This document shows positions 7,552 through 13,048 of a stretch of 13,048 nt of DNA, in pieces. A program made the position numbers and the translations under genes. Origin of the DNA: CAYRPO01 sp964426305 (GTDB taxonomy: Bacteria; Patescibacteriota; Saccharimonadia; Saccharimonadales; CAIOMD01); contig CAYRPO010000029.1 in assembly GCA_964426305.1 (NCBI GenBank), positions 1 to 13,048 of the forward strand, given 5' to 3'. Numbering within the stretch: position 1 is the first letter of the stretch; each line of letters starts with the position of its first letter. A model generated the notes under the pieces. It ran no database searches, had not been told where the DNA came from, and worked only from the letters and a program-made list of their open reading frames with translations.

Positions 7552-8596
7552 CACAACCACAAAATCACGTCGTCTTTCGAAGCGCAGAATAGCACTTTTC
7601 TCGCTCATGATGGGTGTGGTATTCGTGTGCTGTAGCCTAGTTGGCGTGCGCATGTGGTACTCTGATCAGCTAGAGCCACGAACAAGCACGTCAAAGCAGA
7701 TTACAGTGACCATAGAATCAGGCAGCTCGGCATCTGACATCGCAAAGTTACTACAAGAGAAAGGTGTCATCAAGAGTTCATGGGCATTTGAGCGATACGT
7801 AGCTAGTAATAATCTTCGAGAATTGCTTCAGGCTGGCACATATGATCTTGATAGTGCATATAGTATTCCACAGGTTGCCGATGCGATATCTAACGGTAAA
7901 GTACAAAGGGGTCTGTTCACAATCTTGCCAGGGCTACGACTCGATCAGATACGAAGCAGCATGGTTAAGGCAGGGTTTGAGCCGACGGCCGTTGATAAAG
8001 CGCTTGACGCAAGTGCCTATAAAAACCATCCTGCTCTTGTGGGCAAGCCGGATGGGGCGAGCTTAGAAGGCTATCTGTATCCGGAGTCGTATGAGCGAAT
8101 TACCACCACTACTCCGGAAGATATTGTGCGTCAGGCGTTGGACGAGATGGCAAAGATATTAGCTCCAGATCGTATCGAACAATTCAGCGCACAAGGACTT
8201 AGTCCGTTTCGGGCCATTACGCTTGCATCAATTGTCCTCAAGGAGTCGTCAAATGCCGATCAGCAGAAGACGATTGCATCAGTATTTTATAATCGGCTAC
8301 ACAAAAACATACCACTTGGCTCCGACGTAACCTATCAATATGCGTCAGATATATTGGGCGTGGAACGCGACGGCACTATAGACTCGCCATACAACACGCG
8401 TCTTCATGCAGGTTTGCCACCGGGGCCCATCGCCAACGTTACGGCAAGTAGCCTCGAAGCAGTCGCACATCCTGCCCAGACTGATTACTTGTTTTTTGTT
8501 GCTGGCGACGACGGAAAAGTATATTTTTCAAGAACACAAGAAGAGCATGAAAGATTAGCTCAAGAGCACTGTAAAGTGCTGTGCGCGACCTATTAG
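7541..8596 (+). CDS. mltG: Endolytic murein transglycosylase MltG (YceG family)
   Basis: MltG cleaves nascent glycan strands at the outer face of the cytoplasmic membrane and is thought to set strand length. The 351-residue protein has a basic N-terminus, one membrane helix at about 17-37, and a LysM-like segment around 50-120 (VTIESGSSASDIAKLLQEKG, then TYDL). The YceG catalytic domain follows: LEGYLYPESY (175-184), LASIVLKESS (228-237) with the catalytic glutamate expected at E235, VFYNRL (248-253), and GLPPGPIANV (291-300). The residue two before that glutamate is Leu233; many homologues have Glu or Gln there (IVEKE/IVQRE), a small deviation beside the active site. The start ATG 7541 has one of the few good Shine-Dalgarno sequences in the window, GGGAG (7530-7534) with 6 nt spacing, inside the ruvX end. 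No clear terminator follows. Confidence 0.92.
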   Translation: MKYNTTTKSRRLSKRRIALFSLMMGVVFVCCSLVGVRMWYSDQLEPRTSTSKQITVTIESGSSASDIAKLLQEKGVIKSSWAFERYVASNNLRELLQAGTYDLDSAYSIPQVADAISNGKVQRGLFTILPGLRLDQIRSSMVKAGFEPTAVDKALDASAYKNHPALVGKPDGASLEGYLYPESYERITTTTPEDIVRQALDEMAKILAPDRIEQFSAQGLSPFRAITLASIVLKESSNADQQKTIASVFYNRLHKNIPLGSDVTYQYASDILGVERDGTIDSPYNTRLHAGLPPGPIANVTASSLEAVAHPAQTDYLFFVAGDDGKVYFSRTQEEHERLAQEHCKVLCATY

Positions 8597-8599
8597 TAC

Positions 8600-8620
8600 C
8601 ACCGTCTAACAGAGGTGATT
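8600..8620 (+). promoter_or_regulatory. Short hairpin that would mask a strong Shine-Dalgarno sequence
   Basis: CACC (8600-8603) and TCT (8605-8607) can pair with AGA (8611-8613) and GGTG (8614-8617), with G8604 bulged and a 3-nt loop. The 3' arm, AGAGGTGAT (8611-8619), is a near-ideal Shine-Dalgarno located 3 nt before ATG 8621. It begins 4 nt after the mltG stop codon. It lacks a T-tract, so it is not an intrinsic terminator. Whether it gates translation of the micro-ORF is conjecture. Confidence 0.25.
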
Positions 8621-8665
8621 ATGCCAGAAGGGCTTGACAAGTATGCATATGCTTTGATACCGTAG
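8621..8665 (+). CDS. Candidate 14-codon micro-ORF after mltG
   Basis: ATG 8621 follows a strong Shine-Dalgarno match, in a window where such sequences are rare. The frame reads MPEGLDKYAYALIP and stops at TAG 8663-8665. It has no recognisable motif or family. A perfect -35-like TTGACA (8634-8639) lies inside it, but the best -10 candidates at proper spacing (around 8656-8663) are poor. The ORF could be a real small peptide, a relic of a lost gene start, or chance. Confidence 0.2.
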   Translation: MPEGLDKYAYALIP

Positions 8666-8845
8666 TAATACGATTTTTGGTGATGCGTATATGCTTCACT
8701 AAAGCAAAACGAAGAGGGTTCCAGAAATCGGTCGCACACTATCAGCATATTTCTTGTTTTTGTCTGTGTTGCTGCTATGTGAGCACTAGCACTTGCAAAA
8801 CTTTCAAATAATGACTAAACGATAGCACCTGCGAAACGTCCCAGT
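8666..8845 (+). other. Intergenic region upstream of the LysM-CHAP gene
   Basis: These 180 nt are AT-richer than the flanking genes and have no supported ORF on either strand. CGTA/TACG (8661-8672) with a GTAA loop followed by ATTTTT is a very weak terminator-like hairpin. TTGCAA (8793-8798) with TAAACG 17 nt downstream is a poor promoter candidate for the next gene. No tRNA or repeat was seen. Confidence 0.4.
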
Positions 8846-10018
8846 ATGGGACAGGAGAATGTTATTCGTAAACTTTTGCCTGCGCTTCGGCCCAGTCCAT
8901 CGCAAAAATCAAAACCTTCCATAACAGAATTATTTCCAAAGAAGGCTTTGAAGACTCGTACTCGCCGATTCAAAAAAGCACTGGTTCGTAACACCTTCGT
9001 TATTGCCAATATAGCACTGATATTTCTAGTGACAGCTCTCGTGTGGGGCGGCCACAACCGGGCAGCCCAAGAAAATAGCAGCCGTCCCGTGTTTTCTCAG
9101 GGATCGGTAGGCGCAGCTCAAGGACCTCTAGATACCCTTTCTTCGGCAGATATCGCCGCAAATATCGCGCGAGCAGCGAGCTTGTCCGAAGTAGATAGCG
9201 TTACAAACCAGGCCGATTCATATACGGCAAAGTTGGCTACTGTTACAACAGACGAGACGGTGATTGCAAAGCCGCAGCTCGTCAACGGTGGCTCAAAATC
9301 ACGTAAATTTATCGAAAAATACGTCACCGTGCAGGGTGATACATTGAATGCTTTGGCGACGAAGTTTGGCATTACATCAGACAGTATACGATGGTCAAAC
9401 GGACTGAGTGGCGATGCAGTTGCTGCTGGTAAAGAGCTACTGATTCCGCCGAGCAATGGTATTGTATACAAGGTTGCATCTGGTGATACTATAGATGCGC
9501 TTGTTGCTAAGTATCGCTCAAACAAAGAGCAGTTCATTATGGTGAATGATATCGAAACCACCGGTCTGCCGGTTGGCGAGTATATTTTGATTCCCGGAGG
9601 CGTTCAGCCTGCCCCGCCGCGCCCAACCTATACCAGTGGTTCATATAGTGGTTTTGCGTGGGGTAGTACCGCGATCTATGGTGGCAATGGCTATACTGCA
9701 GGGTATTGTACGTGGCACGCCGCTAACCGACGCATCGAGATTGGACGTCCGTTGCCTCGTAATCTAGGCAACGCGGCAACCTGGGCTCCAATTGCACAAA
9801 ATGCTGGCCTCACAGTGAGTGAAAATCCCATAGATGGTGCGGTGTTGTGGCACCGAAACACAGGACTTGCCGGAGGCCTCGGACATGTTGCGTTTGTTGA
9901 GCGCGTCAATGCCGATGGTACAATCTTGGTATCCGACATGAACTATCCGTATTACGGTCGAGTAACGTATCGTACGATCCCGCCAAGCGAATTTGGACAG
10001 TACAAATTTATCTGGTAG
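8846..10018 (+). CDS. Membrane-anchored LysM-LysM-CHAP peptidoglycan hydrolase
   Basis: A 390-residue protein. A basic cytoplasmic N-terminus of about 48 residues precedes a membrane segment at about 50-68, so the rest faces outside. A Ser/Ala/Thr-rich linker (70-150) leads to two LysM glycan-binding repeats at about 158-201 (YVTVQGDTLNALATKFGI... ELLIPP) and 207-250 (YKVASGDTIDALVAKY... YILIPG). A Pro-rich linker precedes a CHAP amidase/endopeptidase domain at about 280-390. The likely catalytic residues are C288 (AGYCTWHA) and H347 (GLGHVAFVE). It would bind and cut cell-wall peptidoglycan, in growth, daughter separation or interaction with host or competitor wall. No Shine-Dalgarno precedes ATG 8846, and no better in-frame start was found. 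It is followed by a strong terminator and stands as a single-gene unit. Confidence 0.88.
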   Translation: MGQENVIRKLLPALRPSPSQKSKPSITELFPKKALKTRTRRFKKALVRNTFVIANIALIFLVTALVWGGHNRAAQENSSRPVFSQGSVGAAQGPLDTLSSADIAANIARAASLSEVDSVTNQADSYTAKLATVTTDETVIAKPQLVNGGSKSRKFIEKYVTVQGDTLNALATKFGITSDSIRWSNGLSGDAVAAGKELLIPPSNGIVYKVASGDTIDALVAKYRSNKEQFIMVNDIETTGLPVGEYILIPGGVQPAPPRPTYTSGSYSGFAWGSTAIYGGNGYTAGYCTWHAANRRIEIGRPLPRNLGNAATWAPIAQNAGLTVSENPIDGAVLWHRNTGLAGGLGHVAFVERVNADGTILVSDMNYPYYGRVTYRTIPPSEFGQYKFIW

Positions 10019-10033
10019 GCATTGAGAAGTCAC

Positions 10034-10060
10034 AAAAAGACCTCTAAATGGGGTCTTTTT
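10034..10060 (+). terminator. Intrinsic terminator after the LysM-CHAP gene
   Basis: AAAAAGACCTC (10034-10044) pairs with GGGGTCTTTTT (10050-10060), including one T-G wobble, around a TAAAT loop. The 3' arm ends in five T residues. It lies 16 nt after the TAG stop at 10016-10018. The matching A-tract on the 5' side makes it bidirectional in form. Confidence 0.9.
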
Positions 10061-10125
10061 GCTCTGCGACGAATGGTTGAAATGAGCCAAAAACATGTCA
10101 CAGTAGAGTAGAAATGTGATAATAC

Positions 10126-10134
10126 TGCTATACT
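10126..10134 (+). promoter_or_regulatory. Extended -10 promoter upstream of obgE
   Basis: TGC precedes TATACT (10129-10134), an extended -10 element with five of six consensus bases in the hexamer. It ends 11 nt before ATG 10146, predicting a 5' leader of only about 3-5 nt. There is no recognisable -35 and no Shine-Dalgarno. The in-frame ATG at 10116 lies upstream of this element and would not be on the message. Confidence 0.55.
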
Positions 10135-10145
10135 GTACCAGATAT

Positions 10146-11417
10146 ATGTTTGTAGATGCAGTCAAAATTCAAGTAACAGCCGGAAACGGTGGCGATGGCA
10201 AGGTAAGCTTTCGTCATGAGATTTACGTAGACAAGGGCGGTCCTGACGGTGGCGATGGCGGCAAGGGTGGTGACGTTGTATTTGTCGCGAGCCGTAACCA
10301 GAACACCCTTGCGTCGTTTCGCTATCAAAAAGAAGTCAAGGCCGATCACGGTCAAAATGGCGGCAGTAGCAATAAACGAGGCCGTAGTGCAGACGATTTA
10401 CGTGTTGCCGTACCTGTCGGTACAAGCATCTTGGATGAATCCGGCACACTACTGTACGACCTTACGGCTGATGGACAGGAAGCGGTTGTCGCTTTTGGCG
10501 GCAAAGGTGGTTTTGGCAACGCTCATTTTGTGTCGTCTGTTCGCCAGGCACCACGTGTTGCCGAAAAAGGCGAGCGCGGTGACGTTTTAAACGTACAACT
10601 CGAATTACGAGTCATTGCCGACGTTGGACTTGTTGGGCTGCCAAATGCTGGAAAAAGCAGCTTTTTGACAGCAGTTAGCAATGCTCGCCCTGAAATCGCC
10701 GACTATCCGTTTACAACTTTGACACCGCATTTGGGCGTTGTGGATGTGAACAATGACGCATTGCTGGTTGCCGATATTCCCGGGCTGATCGAAGGTGCCA
10801 GTGAAGGCAAGGGTCTGGGCGACGCTTTTTTGAAGCACGTGTCGCGATGTAGCGTACTGTTGCATCTGATCGATGCCACACAAGATGACGTTGCGGGCGC
10901 CTATGTGACTATCCGGGGAGAGTTGTCTGCCTATAGTGATGAACTAAGTAAGAAGCCCGAAATCGTAGCACTGACAAAAATTGAATTACTCGATGATGAT
11001 TTGGTTGCCATGCAAACAGAAGCACTGCAGCAGGCTGGCGTGAAGCACGTCTATGCACTGTCGTCGTATGCAAAGCGGGGACTTGACCTAGTGCTTTACG
11101 AACTGCACCGAATTGTTGCTGCGCATCGACAAGAGCTTGCAACTGCGCAGGAAGAGGCAGAAGCGATGCCGGTGATTCGGCTTGCCGAAAAGCCAGATTC
11201 TTGGACGATTGAAAAGAAAAAGGATTATTTTTTGGTTAAGGGTCGAAAAATCGAGAAATTTACAGAGCGAACCGACTTTTCGAACGAATTTGGCACGCAA
11301 CGTTTACGCGACATTATGAAAAAAATGGGAATTATGCGCGAGCTTAAAAAGCAGGGAATCGAACCCGATCAGCGAATTGTTGTCGGAGATCCAAGTCGTG
11401 GAGAAATCACCTACTAA
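10146..11417 (+). CDS. obgE: Obg/CgtA-family GTPase with C-terminal OCT domain
   Basis: Obg is a conserved GTPase that associates with the large ribosomal subunit and links ribosome assembly to growth state. The 423-residue protein begins with MFVDAVKIQVTAGNGGDG, typical of the family. Residues 1-158 form the glycine-rich Obg fold. The G domain follows: P-loop GLPNAGKS (164-171), TT switch I (190-191), DIPG (210-213), TKIE at 277-280 as the G4 motif in place of the usual NKxD, and SS at 306-307 as G5. About 342-423 is an OCT domain (VIRLAEKPDSWTI... RIVVGDPSRGEITY), the C-terminal extension known from Gram-positive Obg proteins. ATG 10146 is chosen over ATG 10116 because of the family N-terminus and the promoter position. 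The last 20 nt overlap the probable start of the photolyase gene. Confidence 0.96.
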   Translation: MFVDAVKIQVTAGNGGDGKVSFRHEIYVDKGGPDGGDGGKGGDVVFVASRNQNTLASFRYQKEVKADHGQNGGSSNKRGRSADDLRVAVPVGTSILDESGTLLYDLTADGQEAVVAFGGKGGFGNAHFVSSVRQAPRVAEKGERGDVLNVQLELRVIADVGLVGLPNAGKSSFLTAVSNARPEIADYPFTTLTPHLGVVDVNNDALLVADIPGLIEGASEGKGLGDAFLKHVSRCSVLLHLIDATQDDVAGAYVTIRGELSAYSDELSKKPEIVALTKIELLDDDLVAMQTEALQQAGVKHVYALSSYAKRGLDLVLYELHRIVAAHRQELATAQEEAEAMPVIRLAEKPDSWTIEKKKDYFLVKGRKIEKFTERTDFSNEFGTQRLRDIMKKMGIMRELKKQGIEPDQRIVVGDPSRGEITY

Positions 11418-12774
11418 TTCACGCGTTGCTTTGCTGCACTCAGGTGTAGCTCATGGGCTTGGCAAATGCGTTGTATACATCATGGGTCGCGACCAGCGGG
11501 TTCATGACAATCATGCGCTTCTTGCCGCGCAGGCTCATGCAATCGAAAAAAAGCTACCACTGGCGGTAGCTTTTTGTTTACTACACGAAGACCAGGTTAG
11601 CTCGCGCGAACAATACGATTTTATGCTGGACGGATTACGCCAGGTTGAATCTGAACTGAAATCTCTTGGTATACCGTTTATGATGTTTTTTGGAGATCCA
11701 GCAGAGCGCATGAAATGGTTCGCACACCATGTGCAGCCCGCCTCTGTATATGTAGATTTTAGCCCTTTGCAGGCTTTTCGTAGATTACATGAACGGCTTG
11801 CCTTGGCGCTGGAAGCGCCTTTATATGTTGTAGACACTCACAATATTGTTCCAGTATGGCAAGCCAGCAATAAGCAAGAAGTCGGTGCTCGCACGCTTCG
11901 TCCAAAAATTCACAAACTTTTAGAACAGTACGTACATGCACCGCAACCCGTGCAGCCACATCCCTACGCATGGCCCGGTGTTGTGATGCCGATCTCGGCG
12001 CTGAGTGCACAGATTGATGCTCTGCGACAAACGCTTCCGCGCAATAATGTCCAATATGTGTGGCAGAGCGGAGAGGTCGCTGCACACGGCGCGCTTGAAG
12101 AATTTATACAAAACCGCTTACAGGGTTATGCTTTGGCACGCAACGATCCTTCGGTTCGGGGGATGAGTGACTTGAGCCCGTACCTGCACTTTGGCCAGCT
12201 AAGCTCATTGACTGTTGTTACTCGCCTGTACGAGGTTCTTGCAGAGCACGAAACACTACGCACAGACATCGACGCTCTGACGGAAGAACTGGTAGTTCGC
12301 AAAGAATTGTCGGACAATTTTTGCTACTACTCGCCACAGTATCGAACACTGGCGGCGGTACCCGCCTGGGCCCGCGCGACGCTTGCTAAACATGTGAGCG
12401 ACCCTCGAGAGTATGTGTACACTGTCAATCAATTCGAGCAAGCCCAAACACATGATCCGGCATGGAACGCAGCACAGCGCCAGCTTACTCGCACAGGTAA
12501 AATGCATGGCTATATGCGCATGTATTGGGCGAAAAAGGTCCTCGAATGGTCTGAATCGCCACAACAGGCTTTGGATGCACTGGTGTATTTGAACGACTTT
12601 TATAGCATAGATGGTAATGACCCAAACGGTTATGTCGGTATATTGTGGAGTGTAGCAGGCCTCCATGACCGACCATGGGCAGAACGTCCTGTGTATGGCA
12701 CTGTCCGTAGTATGGTATACAACGGACTCAAGAGGAAATTCGACGTACAAAGCTACATAGTACAAAATAGTTGA
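11398..12774 (+). CDS. phr: Class II CPD deoxyribodipyrimidine photolyase
   Basis: Photolyase uses light captured by FAD, often with an antenna chromophore, to split cyclobutane pyrimidine dimers in DNA. Class II identity is shown by VVYIMGRDQRVHDNHALL near residues 25-42. The class-specific C-terminal block also fits: GYMRMYWAKKVLEW (371-384), YLNDFYSIDGNDPNGYVGI (about 397-415), then GLHDRPWAERPVYG, and RKFDV near the end. From GTG 11398 the protein has 458 residues, which fits the family. GTG is preferred over TTG 11377 because GGAG (11385-11388) lies 9 nt upstream, although both lie inside obgE. The 20-nt overlap with obgE suggests coupled translation. The gene contains a terminator-like hairpin at 11546-11575. 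Its stop codon TGA overlaps the -35 box of the next promoter. Confidence 0.93.
   Translation: MEKSPTNSRVALLHSGVAHGLGKCVVYIMGRDQRVHDNHALLAAQAHAIEKKLPLAVAFCLLHEDQVSSREQYDFMLDGLRQVESELKSLGIPFMMFFGDPAERMKWFAHHVQPASVYVDFSPLQAFRRLHERLALALEAPLYVVDTHNIVPVWQASNKQEVGARTLRPKIHKLLEQYVHAPQPVQPHPYAWPGVVMPISALSAQIDALRQTLPRNNVQYVWQSGEVAAHGALEEFIQNRLQGYALARNDPSVRGMSDLSPYLHFGQLSSLTVVTRLYEVLAEHETLRTDIDALTEELVVRKELSDNFCYYSPQYRTLAAVPAWARATLAKHVSDPREYVYTVNQFEQAQTHDPAWNAAQRQLTRTGKMHGYMRMYWAKKVLEWSESPQQALDALVYLNDFYSIDGNDPNGYVGILWSVAGLHDRPWAERPVYGTVRSMVYNGLKRKFDVQSYIVQNS
11546..11575 (+). terminator. Terminator-like hairpin inside the photolyase coding region
   Basis: GCTACC (11553-11558) pairs perfectly with GGTAGC (11565-11570) around a 6-nt loop. 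It is flanked by seven A (11546-11552) and five T (11571-11575), which extends the stem to 11 bp and supplies a U-tract. The form is indistinguishable from an intrinsic terminator, yet it lies about 150 nt into the gene, encoding KKLPLAVAF. Coupled ribosomes could suppress it. It may also be a coincidence of codon choice. Confidence 0.4.
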
Positions 12775-12799
12775 CAATAATGCACGAATAGTGTATAGT
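12771..12799 (+). promoter_or_regulatory. Strong sigma70-type promoter for the 3' structured region
   Basis: A perfect TTGACA (12771-12776) and TATAGT (12794-12799) are separated by the optimal 17 nt. This is the best -35/-10 pair in the window. The -35 box overlaps the stop codon of the photolyase gene. Transcription should start near 12805-12807, only a few nt before the first hairpin. Promoters of this strength often serve stable RNAs or highly expressed operons. Confidence 0.8.
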
Positions 12800-12804
12800 G
12801 TTTT

Positions 12805-13000
12805 ACATTGAGGTTTTTCGACTTGAAAAGCCCGATGACATTTTACAAGATGGACAAAAGCATATCGCTGCGTGGTTCAGAGGAGTACTGTCTGTATAAG
12901 GACTATTCTGAACCACGCAGCCCCCGATGAAGTTGCGTGTACCACCCTCGAGTATATACTGTGACCGTGCCTCCGCACAGACATTATATACTCTCGATGA
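12805..13000 (+). ncRNA. Candidate structured RNA or long structured 5' leader (three hairpins, each followed by CGATGA)
   Basis: Hairpin 1: GGTTTTTC (12812-12819) with GAAAAGCC (12825-12832), 5-nt loop. Hairpin 2: a perfect 14-bp stem, CTGCGTGGTTCAGA (12868-12881) with TCTGAACCACGCAG (12907-12920), 25-nt loop. Hairpin 3: GAGTATATA (12950-12958) with TATATACTC (12985-12993), enclosing CTGTG/CACAG (12959-12963, 12976-12980). CGATGA follows each stem at 12833, 12925 and 12995. No hairpin has a T-tract, so none is an intrinsic terminator. I see no match to RNase P RNA, tmRNA, SRP RNA, 6S RNA or a known riboswitch core. It could be an independent small RNA, an rRNA or mRNA leader, or a regulatory element for a gene beyond the window. 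The 3' end is undefined. Confidence 0.45.
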
Positions 13001-13048
13001 GAAAGGGGATCCTTGAAGAAGGTCACCATCACCCTCTGAATACGGACG
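13001..13048 (+). other. Possible start region of the next gene or leader peptide (partial)
   Basis: GAAAGGGG (13001-13008) resembles a Shine-Dalgarno. TTG 13013 lies 4 nt downstream and opens an 8-codon frame, MKKVTITL, ending at TGA 13037-13039, which would be a leader peptide at most. In another frame, ATG 12997 (or GTG 12961) is open to the window edge and begins MRKGILEEGHHHPLNTD, but no ribosome-binding site precedes it. Neither is convincing without downstream sequence. Confidence 0.15.

Noticed and set aside
10116..10145. N-terminal extension of obgE from ATG 10116.
   Set aside because: Obg proteins begin with MFVD, matching ATG 10146, and the extended -10 box sits between the two ATGs.
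10185..10265. Near-identical copies of a GGTGGCGATGGC motif as a DNA repeat.
   Set aside because: They encode the glycine-rich NGGDG/DGGDGG turns of the Obg fold; similarity follows from the protein repeat and codon use.
12935..12950. On the minus strand this reads AGGGTGGTACACGC, resembling the conserved T-box sequence of tRNA-sensing leaders.
   Set aside because: A T-box must lie upstream of a gene on the same strand; the minus strand here leads into the antisense of the photolyase gene. The match also diverges in the ACCGCG part, and no terminator with a T-tract follows on that strand.
12991..13008. CGATGAGAAAGG resembles part of a hammerhead ribozyme core (CUGAUGA...GAAA).
   Set aside because: The invariant CUGAUGA is not matched, and no flanking three-helix arrangement can be drawn.
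12771..13048. The strong promoter and long hairpins could be the leader of a 16S rRNA operon.
   Set aside because: No 16S 5' sequence or boxA-like antitermination motif lies inside the window, so this remains only one of several possibilities for the region and is not called.
1..13048. CRISPR array, insertion sequence, integrase, tRNA or rRNA gene.
   Set aside because: No regularly spaced repeats, transposase-like proteins, terminal inverted repeats with target duplications, or cloverleaf sequences were found on either strand.

Overview
The window looks like a chromosomal segment from a Patescibacteria/CPR bacterium, most likely a Saccharibacteria (TM7)-type lineage with medium GC. That assignment is inferred from gene content: a shortened alanyl-tRNA synthetase, a membrane-anchored LysM-CHAP hydrolase, an FtsA/PilM-like ATPase coupled to a single-pass membrane protein with a baseplate-J-like ectodomain, almost no Shine-Dalgarno sequences, and promoters that abut start codons. 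TGA is used as a stop (4207-5499 gene, photolyase), so the UGA-to-glycine code of Gracilibacteria/Absconditabacteria does not apply. All recognised genes are on the + strand and the region is gene-dense.

Layout. 1-102 is the membrane-anchored C-terminus of an unidentified protein, closed by an intrinsic terminator (121-153). 207-1106 encodes an exported Ig/PKD-domain protein with a C-terminal membrane anchor. 1141-2166 is mnmA and 2253-4151 is a short alaS. 4207-5499 (actin-like ATPase, FtsA/PilM family) and 5496-7154 (membrane protein with large ectodomain) overlap by ATGA. These are followed without gaps by ruvX (7129-7551) and mltG (7541-8596). After a 249-nt intergenic region comes a LysM-LysM-CHAP peptidoglycan hydrolase (8846-10018) with its own terminator. 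Then obgE (10146-11417) overlaps a class II CPD photolyase (about 11398-12774). The last 274 nt contain no convincing gene. They hold the strongest promoter of the window and three successive hairpins, each followed by CGATGA.

How it fits together. mnmA and alaS act on tRNA; ruvX and mltG are housekeeping. The order mnmA...alaS...ruvX...mltG echoes the arrangement in Firmicutes, and alaS-ruvX-mltG also occurs in Actinobacteria. Here the ATPase/membrane-protein pair is interposed between alaS and ruvX. MltG and the LysM-CHAP protein both act on peptidoglycan. A shared regulatory theme is visible: mnmA, alaS, the actin-like ATPase gene and obgE each have an extended -10 box (TGN + hexamer) ending only 7-11 nt before the start codon, which predicts leaderless or nearly leaderless mRNAs. 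Clear Shine-Dalgarno sequences appear mainly at genes internal to operons (mltG, photolyase).

I did not find a clearly new multi-gene system such as a defence island, CRISPR array or mobile element. The best leads are the 3'-terminal structured RNA region, the leaderless promoter pattern, the ATPase/ectodomain pair and the minimal alanyl-tRNA synthetase.
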